Source: Deltaproteobacteria bacterium (GTDB lineage: Bacteria > Desulfobacterota > Binatia > HRBIN30 > JACQVA1). From it: DNA of 35,955 nt. This document shows positions 26,737 through 35,635 of the stretch, one piece after another. Location of the stretch: NCBI GenBank assembly GCA_016210005.1, contig JACQVA010000145.1, forward strand, positions 1 to 35,955. The letters are read 5' to 3'. A program made the position numbers and the translations under genes. Under the pieces are notes generated by a model. The model searched no databases. It worked only from the letters and a program-made list of their open reading frames with translations, and was not told the origin of the DNA. Every line of letters begins with the position of its first letter. Position 1 is the stretch's first letter.

Positions 26737-26868
26737 CAGCGCCGCTGGCACACGGTGGCGAACGAGGCGGCCGGCCCGATAGTGTCCTGAAGTCGCGCTA
26801 CTGCACTCCGACAGGTTAGGTCCCGCTGAGTTGGTGCGCCAGATTAGGCGACCCCGGCGCCAGCACGC

Positions 26869-29385
26869 ATGACACGACGCGAGGAGTTGCTGGCCGCGAT
26901 CGCGAATGAGGAGGCACGGCTTGCCGCCCTGCGGGCCGAGACCGCAGAGCGGACTTCTCACCTGATCGCGCTCCACGACGAAATCGCCGCACTTGCGCCC
27001 GAGCCAACGGTCATCCCGCCCCCGGCGGCCGCGCTATTGCCGGCGGTGCCGACAACGAACCCGGCGAAGCTCGCCCTCTTTCGCACGCTTTTCCGAGGCC
27101 GCGAGGACGTCTTCCCTCGCCGCTGGGAGAACGCCAGGAGTGGCAAGTCCGGCTACTCACCCGCGTGCGCCAATGAATGGGAGTACGGCGTTTGCGAGAA
27201 GAAGGCGGCGGGCCGCCGCGTCACTTGCCGTGAGTGTACGAATCAAGCCTTCACCCCGGTCTCCGACGCAGAGGTCGCCAAGCACTTGCGCGGCGACCAG
27301 GTCATCGGCGTATATCCGCTTCTCCCCAACGAGACCTGCTGGTTTCTGGCCGCCGACTTCGACAAGAAGACGTGGCGGGATGACATCGCGGCGTTCGTGG
27401 AAACGTGCCACGCCCACGGCGTACCCGTGGCGGTCGAGCGCTCGCGTTCGGGGAACGGCGCCCACGCGTGGTTCTTCTTCGCCTCGCCGGTGCCGGCGGT
27501 CGCAGCGCGCAAGTTCGGCTGCTTCCTCATCACCGAGACCATGGCAGGCAGGCATCAGCTCTCGCTGGAGTCCTACGACCGGCTCTTCCCCAATCAAGAC
27601 ACCATGCCCAAGGGCGGCTTCGGCAACCTCATTGCGCTGCCGCTCCAGCGGCCCGCGCGCGACCAAGGCAACTCGGTCTTCGTTGACGGCTCGTTCACCC
27701 CCTGGCCCGACCAGTGGGCCTTCTTGGCCAGCATCAGACGGCTAGCCCCGGCCTTCGTGCACACTCTGGCCGAGGAAGCCAGCCGCCGCGGTCTAGTAAT
27801 CGGCGTCCGTATGGGCGACACGCTTGACGAAGACGGCCGAACACCGTGGGCCCGGCCACCCTCAGGTCGCCCGCATAAGACCGTGATCAGCGAGCCGTTG
27901 CCACCGAAGGTGAAGGCGATTCTCTGCCAACGCCTCTTCATCGAGAAGGCAGGCCTTCCATCGCCGCTGCTCAACCAGCTCAAACGGTTGGCCGCCTTCC
28001 AGAACCCGGAGTTCTACAAGAAGCAGAACCTGCGACTGGCGACCGCGCTGACACCCCGGGTCATTGCCTGCGCCGAGGAGCTTGCGGAGCACATCGCCCT
28101 TCCGCGCGGCTGCCTGGCCGCGGCAGAGCCGCTCTTGCATGAATACGGCGTCACCCTCGATGTTGACGACAAACGGGAAGACGGCATCGCAACCGAGTTC
28201 TCGTTTCACGGCAGCCTGACGCCGCTCCAAGAGCAGGCCGTGAGCGCCCTGCTCGCGCACGACACCGGCGTGTTAGTCGCACCGCCGGGCATCGGGAAGA
28301 CCGTGATCGGCACGTATCTCATCGCGGCTCGCGGCAGAAGCACGCTGATTCTCGTTCACCGCAAGCCGTTGCTCGACCAGTGGATCGGCCAACTCGCGCT
28401 CTTCCTCGGCATTGAGCCCAAGGACATCGGTCAGATCGGGGCGGGCAAGTGGAAGCCGAACGGCCGCCTCGATGTCGCGATGGTGCAGAGTCTGGTGCGC
28501 AGGGGGGCGGTCGCGGACCTAGTAGCCGGCTACGGCCAAGTCATCCAAGACGAGGCCCACCACGCGCCGGCGGTGAGCTTCGAGCGCGTGCTCGCGGAAG
28601 TGAAGGCCCGCTACGTGGTCGGTCTCACGGCCACTCCCCAGCGTCGCGACGGACATGACCCGATCCTCCCCATGCAACTCGGCCCCGTGCGGTTCGCGGT
28701 CGACGCAAAGAGTCGGGCCGCTCAGCGTCCGTTCGATCACAAGCTGATCGTGCGCGAGACCGGCTTCGTCGCCACCGATCTCGGCAGCAACGCCGGCATT
28801 CAGGAATTCTACGCGGCGCTGGCGGCCGACCAGCGGCGTAACGATCTCATCTTCGATGATGTCGTGCGTGCGCTCGAGGAAAAGCGCTCGCCGGTCCTGC
28901 TGACCGAGCGGCGGGATCACCTCGAGCACTTCGCCGAACGGCTACGGAACTTCACGCGTAACCTGGTCGTGCTCCACGGCGGCATGAAGCCCAAGGATCG
29001 AAGGAGCGCGCTCGCACAGCTCGCCGCAATTACCGGCGGCGAAGAGCGTCTGCTGATAGCCACAGGCCGGTACATCGGCGAGGGCTTCGATGATGCGCGG
29101 CTCGACACCTTGTTTCTGGCGCTGCCGGTGTCGTGGAAGGGCACACTGATTCAGTACACCGGCCGGCTGCACCGCCTGCACCCGGGCAAGACCGAGGTCC
29201 GGATCTACGACTATGTCGACCGCGCCGTGCCGATGCTGATGAAGATGTTTCAGAGGCGGTTGCGTGGCTACCGGGCAATCGGCTACGCCCGGGGCGAGGC
29301 ACCGCTTGGTTTACAGGAGGTCGAGGGCGAGGCGGTCGTGGAGTATGACGAGGCGGCCGTGCGTCATTTCGAGGAGGAGACGTAG
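26869..29385 (+). CDS. TOTE-type archaeo-eukaryotic primase-like domain fused to superfamily 2 helicase
   Basis: An 838-residue protein. Residues 1-45 are a coiled coil. C100, C109, C120 and C123 make a likely zinc knuckle. A primase-like domain follows at about 145-300, with the acidic DFD at 163-165, SRSGNGAHAW at 192-201 (active-site His 199) and GFGNLIALPLQ at 250-260. An SF2 helicase occupies 450-790: Walker A APPGIGKT 471-478, DEAH 561-564, TATP 587-590, and motif VI QYTGRLHR 762-769. This layout matches proteins labelled as the TOTE conflict-system primase/helicase, thought to act in defence or mobile-element conflict by making or unwinding nucleic acid primers. No nuclease or effector partner is adjacent, so its role here is open. 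It converges on purB. Confidence 0.85.
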   Translation: MTRREELLAAIANEEARLAALRAETAERTSHLIALHDEIAALAPEPTVIPPPAAALLPAVPTTNPAKLALFRTLFRGREDVFPRRWENARSGKSGYSPACANEWEYGVCEKKAAGRRVTCRECTNQAFTPVSDAEVAKHLRGDQVIGVYPLLPNETCWFLAADFDKKTWRDDIAAFVETCHAHGVPVAVERSRSGNGAHAWFFFASPVPAVAARKFGCFLITETMAGRHQLSLESYDRLFPNQDTMPKGGFGNLIALPLQRPARDQGNSVFVDGSFTPWPDQWAFLASIRRLAPAFVHTLAEEASRRGLVIGVRMGDTLDEDGRTPWARPPSGRPHKTVISEPLPPKVKAILCQRLFIEKAGLPSPLLNQLKRLAAFQNPEFYKKQNLRLATALTPRVIACAEELAEHIALPRGCLAAAEPLLHEYGVTLDVDDKREDGIATEFSFHGSLTPLQEQAVSALLAHDTGVLVAPPGIGKTVIGTYLIAARGRSTLILVHRKPLLDQWIGQLALFLGIEPKDIGQIGAGKWKPNGRLDVAMVQSLVRRGAVADLVAGYGQVIQDEAHHAPAVSFERVLAEVKARYVVGLTATPQRRDGHDPILPMQLGPVRFAVDAKSRAAQRPFDHKLIVRETGFVATDLGSNAGIQEFYAALAADQRRNDLIFDDVVRALEEKRSPVLLTERRDHLEHFAERLRNFTRNLVVLHGGMKPKDRRSALAQLAAITGGEERLLIATGRYIGEGFDDARLDTLFLALPVSWKGTLIQYTGRLHRLHPGKTEVRIYDYVDRAVPMLMKMFQRRLRGYRAIGYARGEAPLGLQEVEGEAVVEYDEAAVRHFEEET

Positions 29386-29653
29386 GGACCACCGGGGATA
29401 GAGCTGTAAGGCCGGCGCCTTGCGCAAGCCATCAGCCAGGTCAGGCGCAACCGCAAGCGCAAGGATCATCCTATGAGTCGTGTCCGAGGAGGAAGGTGCG
29501 ACTGGGTCGAAGGCGAAGGCTATCTCTTGTCAACTTCGAGGTTCAACAACCGATCATTTGCTCGCCGTTCGACGGGTAGGAGCATTGACGCATCGTCGAG
29601 GGCGAGGAGCCGTTCACTTCCTCCCGTGGATCGAAGATCGCCGCTGCCCACTG

Positions 29654-31081
29654 TCAGAGGATCTCCCGCGGTACGTACGTCTTGGCCTCAGGAATCTGCT
29701 CACTCAGTGTCTCGACCGCGGCGACGAAGGTGTCGGCTTGTTCGCGGGCGGCACCGACGAAGGCGTTCTCGGCTGCGAGTAGCGTGTTTAACTCCACCCG
29801 GCTCAGACCGATGCGCGCATCGGCGGCTAAACGGTCGAGCAAATCGTTGACCGGAGAGCCCGCGCGCAGTGCGCGAGCGGCGGCTTGGGCGTGCTCCTGG
29901 ATGGCCGCGTGTGCGCTCTCACGACCGGCGCCGCGGCGCACGGCCTCCATCAGAATGGTGGTGGTGGCGAGAAACGGCAGGTGGCGCTGGCGCTCGGCCG
30001 CTATGACTCCGGGAAAGATCGCGAGTTCGTCGAGTATCGTCAGGAACGTCTCCAGCAGTCCGTCGGTTGCCAGCATCGCGCCCGGCAACGCCACCCGGCG
30101 GACCACCGAGCACGAGACGTCACCCTCGTTCCACTGATCGCCCGCCAGCCCCATCACCATGTTCACGTAACCACGCAGAACAACGTGCAAGCCGTTGAGC
30201 CGCTCGCAGCTGCGCGCGTTCATCTTGTGCGGCATCGCCGACGAGCCCACTTGCCCTTCCTTGAATCCCTCCGAGGCCAACTCCGCGCCGCTCATCAAGC
30301 GCCAGGTCTTGGCGAAGCTGCTCGGACCGGCGCCGAGCTGATAGAGCGCGCTGACCACCTCGAAGTCGAGGCTGCGCGGATACACCTGACCGCTAGCGCC
30401 GAGAACATGCGTAAAGCCAAGGTGCCGGACGATGGCGGCTTCGAGCGCGGCGACTTTGGCCGGGTCGCCGTTGAACAGCGTGAGCTGATCGAGCTGGGTT
30501 CCGACTGGTCCTTTCAGCCCGCGCAAGGGATAGCGCGCGCACACGGCCTCGAGCTGGCGCAACGCGCACAGCATCTCCTCGCCGAACATCGCCAGCCGGC
30601 GGCCCACGGTCGTCGGCTGCGCCGCGACGTTATGGCTGCGGCCGGTAAGCACGACCTCGCGGAATTCCTGCACTCGGCGAGACAGCCGCCGCAGACAGGC
30701 TGCATATTTGGTGCGCAGCAGCTCCAGCGCGCGCCGGATCTGTAACTGCTCGACGTTCTCCGTCAGGTCGCGGCTGGTCAGGCCCTTGTGGATGTGCTCG
30801 TGCCCGGCCAGGGCACAGAACTCCTCGATGCGGGCTTTGACGTCGTGGCGCGTGACGCGCTCGCGGGCGCGGATGCTGGCGAGATACACCTGGCCTTTGA
30901 CGCGCTCGTAGGCCGCGATTGCCGCTGCCGGAATATCCAAGCCTAGCTCGCGCTGGGCGCGCATGACGGCGATCCAGAACTCACGCTCGAGGATGATCTT
31001 GCCCGCTGCCGACCACAGCGCCGCCATCGCCGGGCCGGCATAGCGCTCGGCCAACACATCGGTCGGGGCTTCATTCGACAC
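29654..31081 (-). CDS. purB: adenylosuccinate lyase (actinobacterial-type)
   Basis: A 475-residue fumarase/aspartase-superfamily lyase that releases fumarate from SAICAR and from adenylosuccinate in purine synthesis. Signatures are RHDV 78-81, TSRDLTENVEQ 102-112, the His loop GRSHNVAAQ 147-155 and the catalytic-serine loop GSSAMPHKMN 279-288. The GRSHNVAAQ form, and long stretches such as GQVYPRSLD and AGDQWNEGDVSCSVVRRVALP, closely recall actinobacterial PurB from memory. I chose the GTG at 31081, with AGGGGG nine bases upstream; a GTG at 31105 extends it by eight residues. No other purine genes are adjacent. Confidence 0.93.
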   Translation of the reverse strand: MSNEAPTDVLAERYAGPAMAALWSAAGKIILEREFWIAVMRAQRELGLDIPAAAIAAYERVKGQVYLASIRARERVTRHDVKARIEEFCALAGHEHIHKGLTSRDLTENVEQLQIRRALELLRTKYAACLRRLSRRVQEFREVVLTGRSHNVAAQPTTVGRRLAMFGEEMLCALRQLEAVCARYPLRGLKGPVGTQLDQLTLFNGDPAKVAALEAAIVRHLGFTHVLGASGQVYPRSLDFEVVSALYQLGAGPSSFAKTWRLMSGAELASEGFKEGQVGSSAMPHKMNARSCERLNGLHVVLRGYVNMVMGLAGDQWNEGDVSCSVVRRVALPGAMLATDGLLETFLTILDELAIFPGVIAAERQRHLPFLATTTILMEAVRRGAGRESAHAAIQEHAQAAARALRAGSPVNDLLDRLAADARIGLSRVELNTLLAAENAFVGAAREQADTFVAAVETLSEQIPEAKTYVPREIL

Positions 31082-31198
31082 GCGCGTTGTACCCCCTGCA
31101 ATCACGGCCGGAGTATCGCCAGGTCTGCCCGGCAGCGCAAGCCCGCCGAGTGCCGGCTCGGCCCGCGTGCCCGTAGCGGGCCATCCGCCCCGGCCGCC

Positions 31199-32239
31199 TC
31201 ACACGTGCCAGACGCGGGCGTAGATCTGTTCGGAGCCGTAAGCGCCGGAGTTGTAATAGATCCGTGCCCGCTCGTCGGGCAGCACAAACAGGTAGTGTCG
31301 CCAGAAGTTGTGGCCTTCCCCATGTTGTTTGGCGACCTGCGGGAGCTGGGCGGGCAGCTCGATCGGACTGTGCTTGAGATCGAATTTCCAGCCTGCAACC
31401 GGAAACTCATCATCGCAACGAGCCCAGCCGCCAACGCTGGGGTCGGGCTCGCCATGCCCCTCGTACACCGGGGTAGCAGAGCCGTTGACGAGTGCTACCC
31501 ACTGGTGGTTGGCGGTGGGCAGAAGTTGCAGGCCGCCGATCCAACCATTGCACCAGTGTCGGGCATGGCTGCCGGGGCGCAGAATCGGCCCGAGCTTCTC
31601 CGCCTTCGCAGCGCCGGGGTCAAGCACAGCCGCCGCCTGACACGGGCCCAGCGGCGAGATCGGCTGGTCTGCTTGCGGCTCAGCCGGGTAGGCCATGTAG
31701 TAGAGCAGAATCCGGCCGCGGTCGGCGAACCAGTACGCGGTGGGCGCGTCTGCCCCCCGAGCATCAAAGGCGCCGGCCGTGCCGTTGGGCACAACCGGCT
31801 CGGCGTCGGTGTGCCAGGGCCCGGCGAGATGGCGCGCGCGCGCGCGCCCGACGATCTTGGCCCCGGCCTGAAACGCGGCGAAGAAGCCGACGTACTCCGT
31901 GCCCAGGCGCACGGCTTGGCCCGGCCGGCGCGGATCCATCAGAATCCAAAACTTATGGGCGTTCTCCGCCAGCGGACCCAGCAGCGGCAGGCGGCCGGTC
32001 TTGATCCAGTCACCGCTGTCCACGCGTGACGGCGTGCGGGCGACCGCCACGCCGGTGCCGACGAAGCTCTCGCCCAATGCGAAGTAGAACATACGCCAGT
32101 TGCCGAGGTCTTCATCCCAGACAATACAGGGATCGCCGACAATGCCGCTGTCAAACGCTCCGGCCGGCCCGCGCGGCAAAATCACCGGACCGAGGTGCCG
32201 CCAGCGTGCACCGCCGGCGACCAAGTTGGCGCAATTCAC
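31199..32239 (-). CDS. five-bladed beta-propeller glycosidase-like protein (GH32/43/130-like fold)
   Basis: A 346-residue protein starting at a GTG with GGAGGG seven bases upstream. Blade-like repeats contain patterns typical of five-bladed propellers: FDSGIVGDPCIVWDED with the first acidic residue, RMFYFALGESFVGTGVAVA, RILLYYMAYP and ARIYYNSGAYG. The early Asp in GDPCIVW and later Glu/Asp residues could be catalytic, but I cannot assign a family or substrate. There is no signal peptide, so it is probably cytoplasmic. It contains an unusual GC dinucleotide run (31832-31845) encoding RARAR. It may act on a glycoside or a sugar phosphate. Confidence 0.6.
   Translation of the reverse strand: MNCANLVAGGARWRHLGPVILPRGPAGAFDSGIVGDPCIVWDEDLGNWRMFYFALGESFVGTGVAVARTPSRVDSGDWIKTGRLPLLGPLAENAHKFWILMDPRRPGQAVRLGTEYVGFFAAFQAGAKIVGRARARHLAGPWHTDAEPVVPNGTAGAFDARGADAPTAYWFADRGRILLYYMAYPAEPQADQPISPLGPCQAAAVLDPGAAKAEKLGPILRPGSHARHWCNGWIGGLQLLPTANHQWVALVNGSATPVYEGHGEPDPSVGGWARCDDEFPVAGWKFDLKHSPIELPAQLPQVAKQHGEGHNFWRHYLFVLPDERARIYYNSGAYGSEQIYARVWHV
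31832..31845. repeat. GC dinucleotide run inside the propeller gene
   Basis: Seven consecutive GC dinucleotides lie inside the coding region and encode an RARAR-type stretch on the minus strand. Such alternating GC tracts can slip during replication or adopt Z-form DNA. A change of one unit would shift the reading frame. Confidence 0.6.
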
Positions 32240-32609
32240 TGCAAGCCCTCCAACAACACTATTCCACGGTTCGAAGCAGGACGCCCGCGGGCTGCGGCAA
32301 TACTAGTTACTATCCATGATATGTAGATGACAGATGCGATTGGCACTCGTATCATTACCACAAGACTTGACAACCTGGCAGTGGCTGCGAATCGCTGCTC
32401 GCTTCCTAAAGCGGGCCCGCCGCGCCACGGCTCCCGCGCTATCCGTGGCTTCACCCATAGCGCAGCCCCGCGCGGCTGCGCAAGCGAATTCCTGGTCACG
32501 ATGACGGGGGCTGCCTGCCGGCACATGCTATGTCGTTTGTGCCGGGCAGTGCTCCGACTGCACGGCATGGACTCGACTCTGGCGCCGGCGGCTGTCCGGT
32601 GTCCTGTGG
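32240..32609. other. intergenic region between propeller gene and crotonase gene
   Basis: About 370 bp without a convincing gene. The segment 32296-32372 is unusually AT-rich for this window and is the likeliest place for the promoter of the minus-strand propeller gene, but no good -35/-10 pair can be named. GCGCAGCC (32460-32467) and GGCTGCGC (32474-32481) form a perfect 8-bp stem with a 6-nt loop, about 130 bp past the crotonase stop. It has no T tract and is a possible weak terminator. Confidence 0.5.
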
Positions 32610-33410
32610 TCATGAGCCCGCAAACCGCGGCCGGCGCTTGGCGAGGAAGGCAGCCACGCCCTCTTGGTAGTCGGCGCTGTTGAAGCAACGCGCCATCGCC
32701 GCGCGCACAGCGGCCCGGTCCTGTTGCCCCGCCGGCTTTAGCAGCTCGTGTATCGCCAGCTTATGCGCCGCTAGCGTCAGCGGCGCGTTGTCGGCCATGC
32801 GCAGGGCGTAGTCGCGCGTCCAAGCCTCGATCTCATTACGGGCGACAATCTGGTTGACCAACCCGACGCCGAGGGCCTCGCCGGCATCGAGTGTACGAGC
32901 TGACAGCAGAATCTCGGCGGCGGCGCCGGGGCCGACCACCTGCAACAGGCGCGCGATGGCTTCCAGCGGATAAGCCAGCCCCAGCCGTGCGGCCGGAACG
33001 GCAAAACGGGCGTGCTCGGCGGCAAAGCGCAGATCGCATGCCACCGCCACCGAGCAGCCGCCGCCGAAGCAGAGGCCGTTGATCATGGCGATCACCGGCT
33101 GCGGTAGCGCGGCAATGGCCAGCCAGGCGGCGGCCGTGACCTGATCGTACTGCGCCGTCATCGCGGCATCGGCGCGAATGGCCGGAAACTCCGAGATGTC
33201 GGCGCCGGAAATGAAGGCCTCGTCACCCGCCCCGCGTATGATCACAACCCGGATGGCGGGATCGGACCCGAGCGCCGGCAGCTGCTCGGCCAGCCCCTGC
33301 CAGACCGCCCGCGTCATCGCGTTGCGCGCTTGCGGCCGGTTGATGATTACCCACGCCAGCGGCGGCTCCCGCTGCACCAACAATTCATCGTTCGCTGTTG
33401 CCACGCGCAC
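32610..33410 (-). CDS. enoyl-CoA hydratase/isomerase (crotonase) family protein, atypical active site
   Basis: A 266-residue crotonase-fold protein. The oxyanion-hole segments AFISGADISEF (about 65-75) and NGLCFGGGCSVAVACD (111-126) are intact, so it should bind an acyl-CoA thioester. The two glutamates of classical hydratases are replaced: S120 sits where GGGCE normally has Glu, and A140 sits where the P-E pair is expected (FAVPAARLGL). Hydration is therefore unlikely, and a decarboxylase, isomerase, hydrolase or other crotonase chemistry is more plausible. A start at GTG 33404, with GAGG upstream, is equally good. It is followed upstream by the sulfatase-like gene in the same direction. Confidence 0.85.
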   Translation of the reverse strand: MRVATANDELLVQREPPLAWVIINRPQARNAMTRAVWQGLAEQLPALGSDPAIRVVIIRGAGDEAFISGADISEFPAIRADAAMTAQYDQVTAAAWLAIAALPQPVIAMINGLCFGGGCSVAVACDLRFAAEHARFAVPAARLGLAYPLEAIARLLQVVGPGAAAEILLSARTLDAGEALGVGLVNQIVARNEIEAWTRDYALRMADNAPLTLAAHKLAIHELLKPAGQQDRAAVRAAMARCFNSADYQEGVAAFLAKRRPRFAGS

Positions 33411-33475
33411 CTCGAAGCAACCCGCTTCTAGCGACGGGCCCAGGCCTTTGCAACGGACCGGATGGCCGCGGCGAG

Positions 33476-35635
33476 CTACTGCGCCGGCGGCACCTCGTAG
33501 CCCAAGGCGCGCAACCGCTGGCGCGTCTGCTCGTCGAGCTCCACCGCGCCCGCCGCGCTTGCCGGCCCCGCGGCGGCCTGCAGCTGTTGGCGTACGGCTT
33601 GGGATTCGAGATCGTGCGCGCGCATTACCTTGAGTGCTTGCTGCGCTGCCGGAGCGCCGTCGATGGTCGTGACCGGCGCGCTTTCACCGGCATCGGCACC
33701 CAAGCGGTAGAACTCGAAGCGCGGCCCGCCGCCCTTGGTGGTCCGGATCAACTTGTCGCCCTGGGCCCGGACCGCCCGCAGATGATCGCCGATCTCCCCG
33801 ACTATCGGCCGGGGCTCGCCGCCGTCGCTCCCCAGCATCAGGTTGCCGACGGAGCGTCCTTGTACCGGCTCGGGCGGCGCCAGCCGCAACAAGTCGAGAA
33901 TCGTCGGGCCGAGATCGATCAGACTGACCGGTGTGGCCACTCTGCGGCCGGCGGCAATCACCCCCGGGCACGAGAAGATCAACGGCACGCGCAGCGCCGG
34001 CTCGTAGAGCGTTTGCCCGTGGCCGAACACGCCGTGCTCGTAAAATTCCTCGCCATGATCCGATGTAACTACTAGTAATGTCCGCCGGGTCAGGTTCAAC
34101 TCAGCGAGCGTGCGCACAAAACCGCCCAGCGCCTCGTCGGTATAGGCAATGGCAGCGTCGTAGTTGGCGACGAAGCCGTTGGCGTCGGTGATCGGCGGCT
34201 GGGCCTGATCGCCGACGAAGCTCTGGCGCAAGCGCTCGTAGTCGGCGCCGGGGGCGTTGCGCTGGTGGATCTGGTAGGTGTGCAGGAACAGAAAAAAGCG
34301 CTCGTGGCGACGGCGCCGCAGCCACTCGGCCCCGGTTTCGAACACTGCTTTCGCCTCGCCGGTGATGACGCGGGCCACCGGCTGCCCGTCGATAGGATGC
34401 GCCCCGCCCGGTGCGAATTCACCGGCGTTCCGCGCCGCCCGAAACTCGCGGTAGTCATCGAAGCCGCGGGCAAAACCGGCGCTCGTCAGCAACATGCCAT
34501 CCTCGGTCACCGCAGCGGTGACGAAGCCGGCGCGGCGCAAGACCTCGGCCAGCGTCGGAATCCGCGCCGGCAACAGCCGCGGGCCCCACACGCTCACGCC
34601 GATTCCGTGTACTGACGGGTACAGCCCCGTAAACATGGTCATGTGCGAGGCCGAGGTCTCCGGCCAGACCGCGGCAGCCTGCTCGAACAGCGTGCCGCCG
34701 GCGGCTATCCGGTCGAGAGTTGGGCTAACCCGGCGGCGATAGCCGTAGGCACCCAGGTGATCGGCCCGCAGCGTGTCGAGTGAGATTAGGATCACGTTAA
34801 GTGAAGGGACCGGCGCGGCAGCAGCGGGCGGCGCCAGCAGCACCGGCGCGCTGATCACCACCCTCGGGGCCATCTTGTTCCGCGACGGCGGGCGCGACGA
34901 GGGCGCTGCTTCCGCGGCGGCCTCAAACCTAACCCGCACGCGCTGCCCGGCGTACTCTGCCAGTGATAGTGCAACATCATGCCAGCGGCGCTCTTCCGCA
35001 GCCGCGGGCGGTTCGACCGCACGCTCATCGATCGTGAACTCACCCGCCGTCGTCTGAACCGTCACACGGATGCTTCCATGAATCGGCTCATCGTCGGGCA
35101 TCACTGCCAAGCCGAATCGCAACTGGGCCTTTGCCGGCACCGCCACCTCGGCCGTCACGACATCCATCTCGACGGGGGGCGCCCAGCCCGTGACCGCCAC
35201 TGCCATCGTCTGGCCGACGTCACCAGCGCCGAACTCTACCGCCACCCGGCGGTTAGCCACGCTGCCCTGTAACGATGCCTTGCGCGGTTGCCACGGCCCA
35301 TCACCGCTGCGCACGGCGGCGGCCACTGCCGGCCACAAGACCTCGACGCGGTTGAGATCAGGTGCGCGAAACTCCTGCGCGCCCGGCTCGCTAATCGTGG
35401 TCGCGTCCACGTGGGCGAGGGTCTGCGGTTGCGTGACCAGCGGGCGGATTTCGCTGGCGACTGAAACGGTCAGCAATCCCGCGGTCGATATAGCTCCGCT
35501 CTCGGCCGCGGGTCCGAGCAACTCGTTGAAGCGATGATTCACATGCAGGACGGCAGGCTCTGAGCGGCACCCGCCGCCCATCACGGCCGCCAGGCAGAGC
35601 ACGGCCGAGAAGAGCGCGCGACGAGCCGGCTTCAT
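33476..35635 (-). CDS. sulfatase-fold (alkaline phosphatase superfamily) exported protein without the formylglycine motif
   Basis: A 719-residue protein from the ATG at 35635, with a signal peptide (ALFSAVLCLAAVMGGGC) whose C23 may be a lipobox Cys, although GGG before it is not a classic lipobox. Residues 45-245 are beta-sandwich-like. The sulfatase-type domain runs from about 279, with metal ligands in ISLDTLRADH (284-293) and TSDHGEEF (524-531). Where canonical sulfatases carry CxPxR, this one reads TSASH (327-331), leaving T327 as the candidate nucleophile. That favours a phosphoryl- or phosphonate-type transferase/hydrolase over a sulfatase. It ends with the common tail motif RLRALGYE. 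The 42 upstream in-frame residues are not signal-like. Confidence 0.8.
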   Translation of the reverse strand: MKPARRALFSAVLCLAAVMGGGCRSEPAVLHVNHRFNELLGPAAESGAISTAGLLTVSVASEIRPLVTQPQTLAHVDATTISEPGAQEFRAPDLNRVEVLWPAVAAAVRSGDGPWQPRKASLQGSVANRRVAVEFGAGDVGQTMAVAVTGWAPPVEMDVVTAEVAVPAKAQLRFGLAVMPDDEPIHGSIRVTVQTTAGEFTIDERAVEPPAAAEERRWHDVALSLAEYAGQRVRVRFEAAAEAAPSSRPPSRNKMAPRVVISAPVLLAPPAAAAPVPSLNVILISLDTLRADHLGAYGYRRRVSPTLDRIAAGGTLFEQAAAVWPETSASHMTMFTGLYPSVHGIGVSVWGPRLLPARIPTLAEVLRRAGFVTAAVTEDGMLLTSAGFARGFDDYREFRAARNAGEFAPGGAHPIDGQPVARVITGEAKAVFETGAEWLRRRRHERFFLFLHTYQIHQRNAPGADYERLRQSFVGDQAQPPITDANGFVANYDAAIAYTDEALGGFVRTLAELNLTRRTLLVVTSDHGEEFYEHGVFGHGQTLYEPALRVPLIFSCPGVIAAGRRVATPVSLIDLGPTILDLLRLAPPEPVQGRSVGNLMLGSDGGEPRPIVGEIGDHLRAVRAQGDKLIRTTKGGGPRFEFYRLGADAGESAPVTTIDGAPAAQQALKVMRAHDLESQAVRQQLQAAAGPASAAGAVELDEQTRQRLRALGYEVPPAQ

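Noticed and set aside
25752-29457. A 14-base identity (GGCGCAACCGCAAG) at 25752-25765 and 29444-29457
   Set aside because: A single short match without extension on either side; it encodes an Arg/Asn/Lys-rich tail in one place and spacer in the other, so chance is sufficient.
29386-29653. Short open frames in the gap between the primase-helicase and purB, including one from 29473
   Set aside because: They run into the purB coding region on the opposite strand and have no family features; the gap is probably plain spacer between convergent genes.
32367-32372. A perfect TTGACA on the plus strand
   Set aside because: No -10-like hexamer lies at 16-18 nt, and no plus-strand gene follows.
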